A DNA stretch of 64,000 nucleotides from JAAZBA01 sp964461815 (GTDB lineage Bacteria; Bacillota; Clostridia; Oscillospirales; QAMX01). Below, piece by piece: positions 54,296-62,130 of the stretch (position 1 is the first letter of the stretch; the number at the start of each line of letters is the position of its first letter). Location: assembly GCA_964461815.1 (NCBI GenBank), contig CAYWVF010000003.1, forward strand, positions 1 to 64,000, read 5' to 3'. The notes below the pieces were generated by a model. That model did no database searches. It saw only the letters and a list, made by a program, of their open reading frames with translations, and was not told the origin of the DNA. The position numbers were made by a program, and so were the translations under genes.

Positions 54296-55219
54296 GGGGA
54301 CGCACTATATGTACTCGAGATTGCGGACGATACATATCCGATGGTTTAGCTATTATCGTGCATACTGCGAAAGCAGCTTGGTAGCTGCGGATATGAACAG
54401 GTCAAAGCTGCAAACAGATGTAAAACAGGCTATTGCTTCCCATCCAGACTTGAAGACATTATTGTTTTGAATAATGCGATAAGTGTTGATCCAAACGGTG
54501 CAAATGCTTACTATTACATTGGCTGCCTCTATTACGATAAATTCCGCTACATAGATGCCGCAAAGGCTTGGGAGATTTGCGTCGCCAACGATGCCGGTCA
54601 CGCAAAAGCGTGGAGAAATCTGTCGCTCTATTACTTTGATAAAGCAAATGATGCGGCATATGCACGCACATGTATGGAAAACGCATTGAAATTCAAGGAA
54701 AATGATCCTCGATTGTTGCTTGAATATGAGCAGCTGTTGAAAAACATGAATTGCACCATCGAGGAGAGACTTGCGGTGTACGAAAAATATCCGGAATTAC
54801 TCAAGGAAAGAGATGACTGCTACCTGGATAAGCTGACACTTATCTGCCAGATGGGAGACTTCAAGACAGCCATTAACATGGGGGCAAAAAGGCACTTCCA
54901 CATCTATGAGGGAGGCGAGGTTAAGCTGACAAAGCAGCATGCATGGATGCACACACTATACGGCAAAGAACTGACCGAGGCAGGGAAATACGATGAAGCC
55001 GAGCAGATCTACATGAATGGCATAAATATGCCGAGATCCTATGGTGAAGCGAAGACCTTCTTCAGTCAGGAAGCGCACATCTACTACTACATGGCAAAGC
55101 TGTATGAGAAAATGGGTAAGACAGAAAAAGAAAAGAGGGCGTACGAACAGGCTGCGGTCTACAAAGCAGCTGTTCCCGAGATATCACTGTCGATCAAATT
55201 GAAGTTACAGCATACCTGA
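54296..55219 (+). pseudogene. DUF5107-TPR protein, C-terminal part (broken gene)
   Basis: Last part of the broken gene, in the same frame as the middle part. After the TGA, the frame reads GDALYVLEIADDTYPMV and meets TAG at about 54347. The next roughly 40 bases make better sense in another frame (SYYRAYCESS), suggesting two compensating indels. From EQVKAANRCKTGYCFPSRLE on the frame is clean, with TPR-type repeats (NAYYYIGCLYYDKFRYIDAA, KAWRNLSLYYFDKA, AHIYYYMAKLYEKMGKTEKE) to TGA 55219. The first ATG/TTG that could restart, near 54467, lacks a clear ribosome site. Confidence 0.8.
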
Positions 55220-55244
55220 TAAGAAAAATAGGTATCATCGTTGG

Positions 55245-55295
55245 TATGCACCTCCAAAGGCCGGACACTTTTGGATGTGCATATTTTTGCTGTTT
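55245..55295 (+). terminator. Terminator of the GH5-like/epimerase/DUF5107 unit
   Basis: TATGCACCTCCAAA pairs with TTTGGATGTGCATA (one mismatch) and is followed by TTTTTGCTGTTTTT. Confidence 0.75.
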
Positions 55296-55345
55296 TTGAT
55301 ATAAAGCTCCCGTAAAAGAACTTCCGGTATATTTCGACTTTTCTA

Positions 55346-55374
55346 TTGTAACTGTAGCTTGATTGAGGTATAAT
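55346..55374 (+). promoter_or_regulatory. Sigma-A promoter of the macrodomain pair
   Basis: TTGTAA (55346-55351), 17 bases, TATAAT (55369-55374). Its leader runs about 120 bases to the GTG at 55501. Confidence 0.7.
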
Positions 55375-55500
55375 GAAGCTGTCAGATAACGATAAAACGA
55401 ACTTTTTCGAAAAGGTCGGCAATGCGGATATACAAATATTTGGTCAGGAAAACACCGCATGTATCAATGACCGTAAAGATAAGAACTTAGGAGTGATACA

Positions 55501-55884
55501 GTGTTATTTCATACCTTCAATTCTCAAGAGGAGAGAAGAAGCTACGGTGGTTCTGCGTTCGTGGAAATGCAGTTTTGTAAGCTGCCGAGTGGAACGGCTA
55601 TAAAAGAATTGGTAGATAATATAAATCACTGGCAAAACGACTCTCTGTATGTGAATGATGAGAATACTTTTTATCAAGAGTACAGTGATATTTTTGATCG
55701 TGGTATTTACAACAATTTAGAGTGTGGAACAGTTGATATTTACGGGATCAACTACTATGCTCCATTTTTGACAGATCAGATTATAGATAGACTTCGTAAG
55801 AATATGCCGTTAGAGCACGAAGTGTTGACAGAGTGGCTGATAAAGTCAAAAATGTATAATGGATTTTACATTTTGGGAATATAG
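55501..55884 (+). CDS. Hypothetical protein upstream of a macrodomain gene
   Basis: I do not recognise this 127-residue protein. It is soluble, slightly acidic and aromatic-rich (INHWQNDSLYV, EYSDIFDRGIYNN, DIYGINYYAPFL), with no signal peptide or membrane helix. It starts with GTG, with AGGAG seven bases upstream. A different-frame ORF from 55373 overlaps its start but begins inside the promoter and is rejected. It is followed after 80 bases by the zinc macrodomain gene, so it may be linked to ADP-ribosylation, either as target, transferase partner or antitoxin-like protein. That link is inferred from position only. Confidence 0.65.
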   Translation: MLFHTFNSQEERRSYGGSAFVEMQFCKLPSGTAIKELVDNINHWQNDSLYVNDENTFYQEYSDIFDRGIYNNLECGTVDIYGINYYAPFLTDQIIDRLRKNMPLEHEVLTEWLIKSKMYNGFYILGI

Positions 55885-55964
55885 ATAAGCTCAATTAATT
55901 GAGTTGAACTGCACAGTAAACAGACAATACCTTTGCTGCTGCAGATAAAAAGGAGGTTCCGATC

Positions 55965-56747
55965 ATGAAGCAAACGGAACGCAGAGAATTTCTGATAAGA
56001 TCATTGTTGCAAGAACGTGAAGAATATAAAAATATAGTGATTCCGGAGAACGAGGATAAACAACGGTATCTACTGCGTGGACTGCTTAATATTCGCCCTG
56101 CACATGAAGTTACGGCAGCTTTTCTGGATGTTCAGAATGAGTATCTTAGAGAAGAAATTGCCGAAAAAGGCATTACAGATGTTGCGGCTTTGACTCCTGT
56201 TCGGGAAGGACTTTATCTTTGGCAGGGAGATATCACCACTCTTCGCTGTGATGCTATCGTTAACGCAGCAAATAGCGGTTTGACGGGCTGCTATGCGCCA
56301 AATCACATCTGCATCGACAACGCCATTCATACCTTTGCCGGGGTAGAGCTGCGTTGTGAATGCGCTAAAATAATGGAGAAACAGGGGTATCCGGAGCCTA
56401 CAGGGCAAGCAAAGATTACATCTGCGTATAATCTTCCTTGCAGATATGTAGTGCATACAGTAGGTCCGATTATTAAGGGAGCGGTCACAGTACGTGATGA
56501 GGAGCTTTTAGCAAGCTGCTATCGCTCGTGCTTGGAGCTTGCGAGTGAAAATGATGTGGAAAGTATAGCATTCTGTTGCATTTCTACAGGTGAATTTCAT
56601 TTTCCCAACGAAGTGGCGGCAAGGATCGCAGTAAAAACAGTTAATGAATTTTTAAATAAAGAAACAAGCGTAAAAAAGGTTGTTTTTAATGTTTTCAAGG
56701 ACAGAGACAGAGGGATCTACGAGAGATTGCTCCTTGGAAATAGATAA
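55965..56747 (+). CDS. Zinc-dependent macrodomain, protein-ADP-ribose hydrolase
   Basis: A 260-residue protein with a helical N-terminal extension (about 1-75) and a macrodomain (about 80-255). It has LWQGDITTL, DAIVNAANSGLTG and the C/H/C zinc-binding set Cys109, His114 and Cys116 in GCYAPNHIC, which marks the zinc macrodomain class that removes ADP-ribose from proteins. In Staphylococcus and Streptococcus this class is paired with a SirTM ADP-ribosyltransferase and a GcvH-like protein. Neither is present here; only an unknown 127-residue protein lies upstream. AGGAGG precedes the ATG. Confidence 0.85.
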   Translation: MKQTERREFLIRSLLQEREEYKNIVIPENEDKQRYLLRGLLNIRPAHEVTAAFLDVQNEYLREEIAEKGITDVAALTPVREGLYLWQGDITTLRCDAIVNAANSGLTGCYAPNHICIDNAIHTFAGVELRCECAKIMEKQGYPEPTGQAKITSAYNLPCRYVVHTVGPIIKGAVTVRDEELLASCYRSCLELASENDVESIAFCCISTGEFHFPNEVAARIAVKTVNEFLNKETSVKKVVFNVFKDRDRGIYERLLLGNR

Positions 56748-56781
56748 GTTGAAAAGTACTATGCTTGTATCAACTATGGAC

Positions 56782-56824
56782 AAGCGACCTGTCCTCATGA
56801 AATAAGAAACAGGTCGCTTTGTAT
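56782..56824. terminator. Bidirectional terminator
   Basis: AAGCGACCTGT / ACAGGTCGCTT (11 bp, 16-base loop) then TTGTATTT lies between the macrodomain gene and the convergent ABC permease. Confidence 0.75.
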
Positions 56825-56871
56825 TTATGCGGATATTTCGGATGTTATAACACAGCTTTTGACGTAATACG

Positions 56872-57768
56872 CTAGTTTTTATTCTTCTGAAAAGCATTCA
56901 GGAGAATATAGATACCAAGCAGGACAACGATCGTCGCACAGAGGATGATATACATCGCAGATATTTCCACCTTATGTCCTAAAAAAGTCAGTGAACAGTC
57001 AAGAGATGCTTTAATATTTTCGATGACTTCTGTAGGTACGCCTTGATTTTGTATTTCTGTAAGTACACCGTTCATGGAATGATTGCGGACAAGGGCTGTA
57101 GCATATGTGCCGGGCAGGAAAGAGATAGCCTTTTGCAAGCCACTGCCGAAAGAGGATATCGGCATATAAGCTCCGCAAATAAAGCCGTAACCTGAGCTGA
57201 TGATAGTACCTATTGCCGAGATCTGGCTCTGAGTTGACAAGAAGAAATTTATAACTGAGGATAAAGCACTGCCGAATAAAACGATCAGTACTATGTCAAC
57301 GAACAGAAGCAATACATCTACAGCAGACATAAACCATCCCTCAAAGCTGACGTAGATGAGGCAGATACATGCGGCTATGAAGCAGATGATAAGAGATGAA
57401 ATAAGATTTGCAATATAGTAGCTCATCGAAAGAGTAGAGGATGAGACAGGGGAGATTCTCAGGTCTTTTATGATACCGTTCGCTTTATCCTGAACCATGA
57501 GAAAATTGGAGCAAAAGGTAACGGTCACACAAGAAACCGCTAAAATCGAGGACATGAGCTGTCCACCGACAAGACCTCCGATGATCTCATCGGAAAGCTT
57601 GAATGCTTCGGGCATTGCCGATACGAAGCTGTCACGGTATACATTGCCAAGAAATGTAGCATACAGAACAAGTAAGATAGCAGGCGTTATCAATGAGGTG
57701 AAAAACATGCCTTTATCCTTGAAAAAAAGCTTGATGTTTCGTTTTATCAGTACAACGGCAGTGTTCAT
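56872..57768 (-). CDS. ABC-2 type transporter permease
   Basis: A 298-residue ABC-2 family export permease with six predicted helices. It has a helix near residue 20-40 (MFFTSLITPAILLVLYATFL) followed by an extracellular loop, then the ABC-2 signature region GYGFICGAYMPISSFGSGLQ and FLPGTYATALVR. The ATG overlaps the ATPase stop (ATGA) with GGAGGT upstream, so the two are coupled. With the ATPase and TetR regulator it forms a drug- or peptide-type exporter (DrrAB-like). The longer open frame to 57852 lies within the ATPase gene and is not used. Confidence 0.87.
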   Translation of the reverse strand: MNTAVVLIKRNIKLFFKDKGMFFTSLITPAILLVLYATFLGNVYRDSFVSAMPEAFKLSDEIIGGLVGGQLMSSILAVSCVTVTFCSNFLMVQDKANGIIKDLRISPVSSSTLSMSYYIANLISSLIICFIAACICLIYVSFEGWFMSAVDVLLLFVDIVLIVLFGSALSSVINFFLSTQSQISAIGTIISSGYGFICGAYMPISSFGSGLQKAISFLPGTYATALVRNHSMNGVLTEIQNQGVPTEVIENIKASLDCSLTFLGHKVEISAMYIILCATIVVLLGIYILLNAFQKNKN

Positions 57769-58679
57769 TTTTCTGCACCTCCTACAAGTTGTTTGCCTGT
57801 GACGTTGAGAAAAACGTCGTCCATCTTTCCCTTCGTTATTTCGTAATCGCAAAATATGTTAGGATATTTTATAATAAGCTCAGTTGCCGTTTTTGTGTTT
57901 GGAACAGACAGTCGATAAGCATCATGTATAGGCTCGTAGCTTACGCCAAGCTGCTTTACTGTGTTCTCGTCTGTGCCGTATAGAGTTATATAATCACCTG
58001 TGTATGTGTTTTTTAACTCAAGTGGGGTTCCCTCTGCTGATATTTTACCGCTGTCAATTATAACGACGTAGTCAGCTTCGGCAGCTTCCTCCATGTAGTG
58101 TGTAGTCAAAAATACAGTCATGTTATCTTTTTTGCGGAGCTCGGAAATGACATTCCAGAGTGTTTTTCTTGTTTGAGGGTCAAGACCTGTAGTCGGTTCA
58201 TCGAGGATCAAGCATTTTGGATTGTTCAATAATGCTCTTGCAATATCGATCCTTCTGCGCTGACCGCCCGACAGCTTGCCGACAGTTCTTTTGAGTAGCT
58301 TTTCAAAGTCAAGAAGCTCAGAAAGCTCCTTAAGTCTTGTCTTGAATTCAGTACCGATGATACCATATAAAGCTGCTCGACTTTCCAAATTATCGTAGAC
58401 AGAAAGCGCACTGTCCAAAACAGAACCCTGGAAAACAACACCGATCTCTCTCTTTATACTTTCTTTATCCTTGTCGAGATCGTGACCGTCAATAACTATA
58501 TTTCCTCCGTCCTTTGATAATTGACCGCACATAATATTGATCGTTGTTGACTTTCCCGCACCGTTAACACCGAGAAATGCAAATAATTCGCCCTCTTTTA
58601 CGCAAAAGCTCAGATCCTGTACAGCCTTTACATTACCGAAGCTTTTACTCAGATGCTCGATTTTAATTATGTTCTTCAT
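57765..58679 (-). CDS. ABC transporter ATP-binding protein, DrrA-like
   Basis: A 304-residue ATPase with Walker A GVNGAGKST, Q-loop VVFQGS, signature LSGGQRRRIDIARAL, Walker B CLILDEPTTGLDP and switch His in LTTHYMEEA. The C-terminal extension of about 85 residues after the core is typical of exporters with ABC-2 permeases. It is the middle gene of tetR-ATPase-permease. The substrate is unknown; resistance or bacteriocin-type export is common for this class. Confidence 0.92.
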   Translation of the reverse strand: MKNIIKIEHLSKSFGNVKAVQDLSFCVKEGELFAFLGVNGAGKSTTINIMCGQLSKDGGNIVIDGHDLDKDKESIKREIGVVFQGSVLDSALSVYDNLESRAALYGIIGTEFKTRLKELSELLDFEKLLKRTVGKLSGGQRRRIDIARALLNNPKCLILDEPTTGLDPQTRKTLWNVISELRKKDNMTVFLTTHYMEEAAEADYVVIIDSGKISAEGTPLELKNTYTGDYITLYGTDENTVKQLGVSYEPIHDAYRLSVPNTKTATELIIKYPNIFCDYEITKGKMDDVFLNVTGKQLVGGAEK

Positions 58680-58725
58680 CTCATACTCCTTGAATTTTCG
58701 TCGAAAACAAATTAACTGTTGATTT

Positions 58726-59295
58726 TCAGCAGCCGGTTTTGTTTTCGTACTTATATTTTAATCCGATATACATATCTGTTACTGTCTGACTTGCAAGCTC
58801 TTCGCTCCAGTCGTAGTATCCTGTGACGATCATGGTCGCAATGCCGTGAACGTATGCCCACATCTCAATATAAAACAAAAATGCCTGTTCTTTAGTTATA
58901 TTTATCTGCTTACAGATAAGCTCTACGAGCATATTGGTTTCTTCCGAGATCTTATTTTTATCCTCATTTGATCGATCACGCATGAAAAGCAGCCGAAACA
59001 ACTCCTTTTCTTCTCTTGCAAATCGGATATATGCCATACCGCTTGCTTTATATGGAGTGTATTTACCGCATGACATATCTTCTTTCAAATATGATTGATA
59101 GATATTATTTGCTTCTTCAATTATAGCCTTTTGTACTTCTGCCATGTTTTCAAAATGACTGAATATCGGACGAGAAGAACTACCGAGCTTTTCACCGAGA
59201 GAACGTGCGGATACAGCGTCAAACCCTCGCTCTCTTGTCAGCTCCAATGCGGCTTCAATGATCTCCGCTCTTGTAAACATAAAACCTCGTGGCAT
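58726..59295 (-). CDS. TetR family regulator of the ABC exporter
   Basis: A 189-residue TetR-type repressor. The N-terminal HTH is clear (TRAEIIEAALELTRERGFDA, SARSLGEKLG, then PIFSHFENM), with a C-terminal helical ligand domain (about 80-185, with FLFYIEMWAYVHGIATMIV). The start at 59295 has AAAGGA seven bases upstream. The gene is first in the operon, 46 bases before the ATPase. Its promoter is perfect consensus and a 10-bp palindrome lies just after the start point, so it probably represses its own operon until a ligand binds. Confidence 0.88.
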   Translation of the reverse strand: MPRGFMFTRAEIIEAALELTRERGFDAVSARSLGEKLGSSSRPIFSHFENMAEVQKAIIEEANNIYQSYLKEDMSCGKYTPYKASGMAYIRFAREEKELFRLLFMRDRSNEDKNKISEETNMLVELICKQINITKEQAFLFYIEMWAYVHGIATMIVTGYYDWSEELASQTVTDMYIGLKYKYENKTGC

Positions 59296-59324
59296 GATAT
59301 TATCCTTTCTATAAAATTGCACGT

Positions 59325-59334
59325 GTAACGTTAC
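59325..59334. promoter_or_regulatory. Candidate TetR operator
   Basis: Perfect palindrome GTAACGTTAC, about 7-16 bases after the expected transcription start of the tetR operon, between the promoter and the ribosome site. Confidence 0.55.
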
Positions 59335-59347
59335 GCTTGTAATTTAT

Positions 59348-59376
59348 ATTATAACAGTCTTATGAGATATTGTCAA
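59348..59376 (-). promoter_or_regulatory. Perfect-consensus sigma-A promoter of the tetR-ABC operon
   Basis: On the minus strand TTGACA (59371-59376), exactly 17 bases, TATAAT (59348-59353). Confidence 0.88.
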
Positions 59377-59429
59377 TATCCTTTCAACTAATTGAGGATG
59401 TGTTTGGCAGAGAAAATAATGATTATACA

Positions 59430-59458
59430 TGGACAAATGAAATAAGATATGCTAAAAT
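59430..59458 (+). promoter_or_regulatory. Promoter of the YbaK/GNAT pair
   Basis: TGGACA (59430-59435), 17 bases, TAAAAT (59453-59458), about 100 bases before the ybaK-like ATG. Confidence 0.6.
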
Positions 59459-59512
59459 GTATTAAGTGAATTGAACTGTCGGAAAAATATATCTGTACAG
59501 ATAGATAATAAT

Positions 59513-59534
59513 AGCCGCATCATATGATGCGGCT
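59513..59534. repeat. 22-bp perfect palindrome in the YbaK leader
   Basis: AGCCGCATCATATGATGCGGCT is exactly self-complementary. It sits 27 bases before the YbaK ATG and about nine before the GAAAGGAAAG ribosome site. It lacks a T run, so it is more likely an operator or an RNA hairpin than a terminator. Confidence 0.7.
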
Positions 59535-59560
59535 CGTTTGAAGAAAGGAAAGATACTGCT

Positions 59561-60031
59561 ATGTCAATAGAAAGAGTACGTGAATATTTTAAACAATTCG
59601 GTCGTGAAAACGATGTACTTGAATTCCCTGTATCAAGTGCTACTGTTGAGCTTGCAGCCGAGGCTGTAGGTGTGATCCCGGCAAGAATAGCAAAGACACT
59701 ATCGTTTAAGCTCAATGACGGCTGTATACTTATTGTTGCCGCAGGTGACACGAAGATCGACAATAAAAAGTATAAGCAGCTCTTCTCACAAAAAGCTAAG
59801 ATGTTGACTCCTGAAGAGGTAATTGAGTTTATCGGACATGCTGTAGGCGGAGTTTGTCCATTTGCTATTCCGAAAAATGTTAAGGTATATACGGATGTTT
59901 CTCTCAAGAGATTTGATACGGTGTTCCCGGCGTGCGGAAGCTCCAACAGCGCAATCGAACTTACATGCGATGACCTGTTTAAATATTCAAACAGTCTTGA
60001 GTGGATAGATGTATGTGCCATTCGAGAATAA
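59561..60031 (+). CDS. YbaK/ProX-family aminoacyl-tRNA deacylase
   Basis: A 156-residue YbaK/EbsC-fold protein, a trans-editing hydrolase that removes wrong amino acids from tRNA (for example Cys or Ala from tRNA-Pro). It has the fold's conserved Lys in ARIAKTLSF, the GDTKIDNKKYK segment and the GGVCPFAIP loop near residue 105, with Gly-Gly-Val-Cys-Pro as in YbaK. GAAAGGAAAG precedes the ATG. The following GNAT gene overlaps or abuts its end. Confidence 0.87.
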   Translation: MSIERVREYFKQFGRENDVLEFPVSSATVELAAEAVGVIPARIAKTLSFKLNDGCILIVAAGDTKIDNKKYKQLFSQKAKMLTPEEVIEFIGHAVGGVCPFAIPKNVKVYTDVSLKRFDTVFPACGSSNSAIELTCDDLFKYSNSLEWIDVCAIRE

Positions 60032-60032
60032 T

Positions 60033-60551
60033 ATGATCGTTCTACGGCAATGGGAAGTTAACGATGCAGATGACCTGTTCGAATATGCAGGTGATTCCGA
60101 AACAGCATGTGATGCAGGGTGGAACGCTCATTACAGCGTAGCCGAATCGATAAAGGTCATAGAGCATTACAGAAGAGCGGATGACATATGGGCGATCGAT
60201 ATAGACGGTAAGGTGGTCGGTTGTGTGGGGCTTCACAGGAGATACGACAGCTTTTCGAGAATGCTGGAGTATGCTGTAAATAAAGCTTACAGAGGCAATG
60301 GAATCGCAACAAGCTGTGCGAGAGCAGCCATGTGCTATGCTTTTGATCGTTTAAAGCTTGAATACATAACGGCAAATTGCTATTTATACAATAAAAGCTC
60401 AGAAAAAGTGTTGACAAACTGCGGATTTAAGTATGCAAAGCTGCTGAAAAATTCCGATATAAAGCATTTTAGATTGTCATATAATGATTATATATGCAGC
60501 TCGGAGCTATATAATACAGATAACGTTAAAATTGTTTATCAGATCACTTAA
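60033..60551 (+). CDS. GNAT family N-acetyltransferase, RimJ/RimL-like
   Basis: About 172 residues with the GNAT fold: LRQWEVNDADDLFEYA at the N-terminus, the strand WAIDIDGKVVGCVGL, acetyl-CoA loop YRGNGIATS (motif A) and TANCYLYNKSSEKVLTNCGF near the C-terminus. It should acetylate an amine such as a ribosomal-protein N-terminus or small metabolite. The start is ATG 60033; the ATG at 60009 lies inside the YbaK gene and adds eight atypical residues, though it has a GAGTGG site. It is coupled with YbaK and ends at a strong hairpin. Confidence 0.85.
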   Translation: MIVLRQWEVNDADDLFEYAGDSETACDAGWNAHYSVAESIKVIEHYRRADDIWAIDIDGKVVGCVGLHRRYDSFSRMLEYAVNKAYRGNGIATSCARAAMCYAFDRLKLEYITANCYLYNKSSEKVLTNCGFKYAKLLKNSDIKHFRLSYNDYICSSELYNTDNVKIVYQIT

Positions 60552-60570
60552 CCTACAAAACAGATCAAAT

Positions 60571-60635
60571 AATTATGCGGCAGCCTTATTGTTATAGAAC
60601 AATTCAGGCTGCCGCATAATTGTTGTAAATGTTTT
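60571..60635. terminator. Bidirectional terminator
   Basis: A 16-bp stem AATTATGCGGCAGCCT / AGGCTGCCGCATAATT with a 19-base loop and TTTTTATT downstream. It separates the GNAT gene from the convergent anti-sigma gene. Confidence 0.8.
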
Positions 60636-61516
60636 TATTGCTTTTCGTTATAAATTATAATGAGGATATCATCGAAATCTGCATCGATATTCGGGAATTC
60701 GTTAGTATCGGTATATTCGGTGATTTTAACATCGTCGTTTTCCGACTTGAATTTGCTATAATCATCTGAGCTCATAACGATAGCATTGTAATCGTCTGTC
60801 ACATATAGATCGTAAGATAAATCGTTAAACGATGCCTGCTCATCATATATAACGGTGATCATCTTATACTTACCTGTGATGCTATCGGCGAGTATTACCG
60901 ACTCCATTTTTTTATTACTTCCAAGCGTATCTACGTTGGAGTCATTTTCATGATCTTCGGTTTCGGAGTATATCGAAGAAGATGGAACGGATGCTGCTGA
61001 TGATGAGCTTGAGCTGAACTGCAAGGACGAGCTTTCGGTATCTGCCACTTCAAGTTCGCCGTCAGATGTTTTCTTGTAATCCGCTTCATTACCGGATTCG
61101 GTAACAGCTGATGAGCCTGTGGAAAGATTCCCGGATGCTGCATCATATGCTATAGAAGCACTTTCGCTGGAAGCAGAGTCGGATGACTTTGCGCTATTCC
61201 CGATCGGAATAGATACACACAGGGCGATGAGAGCTACCGCAGCGGTCGAGGCGATAAACGGTCTCGATGTTATGATGCGAAGAAAAGCATTCTTTTTCTC
61301 ATGTCGTACTTTATTCATTACAGACTCTGTAAATCCGACGGGAACATCCTCTTCCATATGCGACATTTCGCTTGTAAGAAGCTTCATCATTTCAAAGCGG
61401 GTACGGCATTCATCGCACTCATTGATATGAGTCATGAGCTCTTTTTCGTCTTTTTCATTTAGCATATTGTCAACATATTTATTTATCAGTTCAACAAAAT
61501 GGGTACAATTACTCAT
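60635..61516 (-). CDS. Zinc-finger anti-sigma factor, RsiW-like
   Basis: A 293-residue transmembrane anti-sigma factor. The N-terminal zinc anti-sigma motif HxxxCxxC is HINECDEC (about residue 30). One membrane helix follows (FIASTAAVALIALCVSIPIG, about 86-105), then a long Ser-rich linker (about 106-190) and a small C-terminal domain outside the membrane. It should hold the upstream ECF sigma factor inactive until proteolysis. Its ATG lies inside the last codons of the sigma gene (ATGAGTAA), so the two are coupled. The open frame to 61639 is within sigma and not used. Confidence 0.87.
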   Translation of the reverse strand: MSNCTHFVELINKYVDNMLNEKDEKELMTHINECDECRTRFEMMKLLTSEMSHMEEDVPVGFTESVMNKVRHEKKNAFLRIITSRPFIASTAAVALIALCVSIPIGNSAKSSDSASSESASIAYDAASGNLSTGSSAVTESGNEADYKKTSDGELEVADTESSSLQFSSSSSSAASVPSSSIYSETEDHENDSNVDTLGSNKKMESVILADSITGKYKMITVIYDEQASFNDLSYDLYVTDDYNAIVMSSDDYSKFKSENDDVKITEYTDTNEFPNIDADFDDILIIIYNEKQ

Positions 61517-62126
61517 GCTTGCCCGCCTCCCTTCTATTACCTTTAGACGAAGCTGATCCGAATATGTTCCCATCCTGCGATAAGATGCGACACAGCTTTT
61601 CTCTTGCTCGGAATATCCTTGATTTGACAGTACCTTCACTTATATCAAGGATCCTACCAATATCATCATAGTTGAATCCGTTGATGTCACGAAGTATTAT
61701 TACCTGTCTGTGCTCCTCGGACAAATAGTTAAAAGCTTTTTTTATACTTTCACGCAGCTCTATCTTATCATATACGATTTCAGGGGAATAAGAGGTGTCG
61801 GCTATTTCGATTTGCTCATCGTCCTCATCATCGTTATCCTTATGAAGACTGATCGTATTGTTTTTCTTGTTCTTGCGTATATGATCTATACATGCGTTTA
61901 CAGCAACACGATACACCCATGTTGAAAAAGAGGACTCTTCCTTAAAGCTGCTTATTTTTTTGTATATGCGTATGAATATTTCCTGGGATATATCACAGGC
62001 GTCTTCGTTGCTGTTGACATATCTGAGTGCAAGGTTGTATATTTTCTTTTCATACGCTTTAACGATAGCTTCAAACGCATCAATATCACCTTTTTTGGCA
62101 CGCTTTACGCACTCATTGATATCCAA
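61509..62126 (-). CDS. ECF-type RNA polymerase sigma factor, SigW/RpoE-like
   Basis: A 205-residue ECF sigma factor. Region 2 (about 20-85; ACDISQEIFIRIYKKISSF, STWVYRVAVNACIDHIRK) and region 4 (about 135-185; LSEEHRQVIILRDINGFNYDDIG, SEGTVKSRIFRAREKL) are clear, linked by an acidic loop. The start codon is TTG, with GGGAGG ten bases upstream. It lies four bases after dusB and is coupled to its anti-sigma factor. No ECF-type promoter was evident upstream; the operon promoter at 63144-63172 looks like sigma-A. Confidence 0.92.
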   Translation of the reverse strand: MDINECVKRAKKGDIDAFEAIVKAYEKKIYNLALRYVNSNEDACDISQEIFIRIYKKISSFKEESSFSTWVYRVAVNACIDHIRKNKKNNTISLHKDNDDEDDEQIEIADTSYSPEIVYDKIELRESIKKAFNYLSEEHRQVIILRDINGFNYDDIGRILDISEGTVKSRIFRAREKLCRILSQDGNIFGSASSKGNRREAGKHE

Positions 62127-62130
62127 AACG

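Noticed and set aside
55373..55603. 76-codon plus ORF before the macrodomain pair
   Set aside because: Its ATG lies inside the -10 box and it overlaps, in another frame, the 127-residue gene that has a proper ribosome site.
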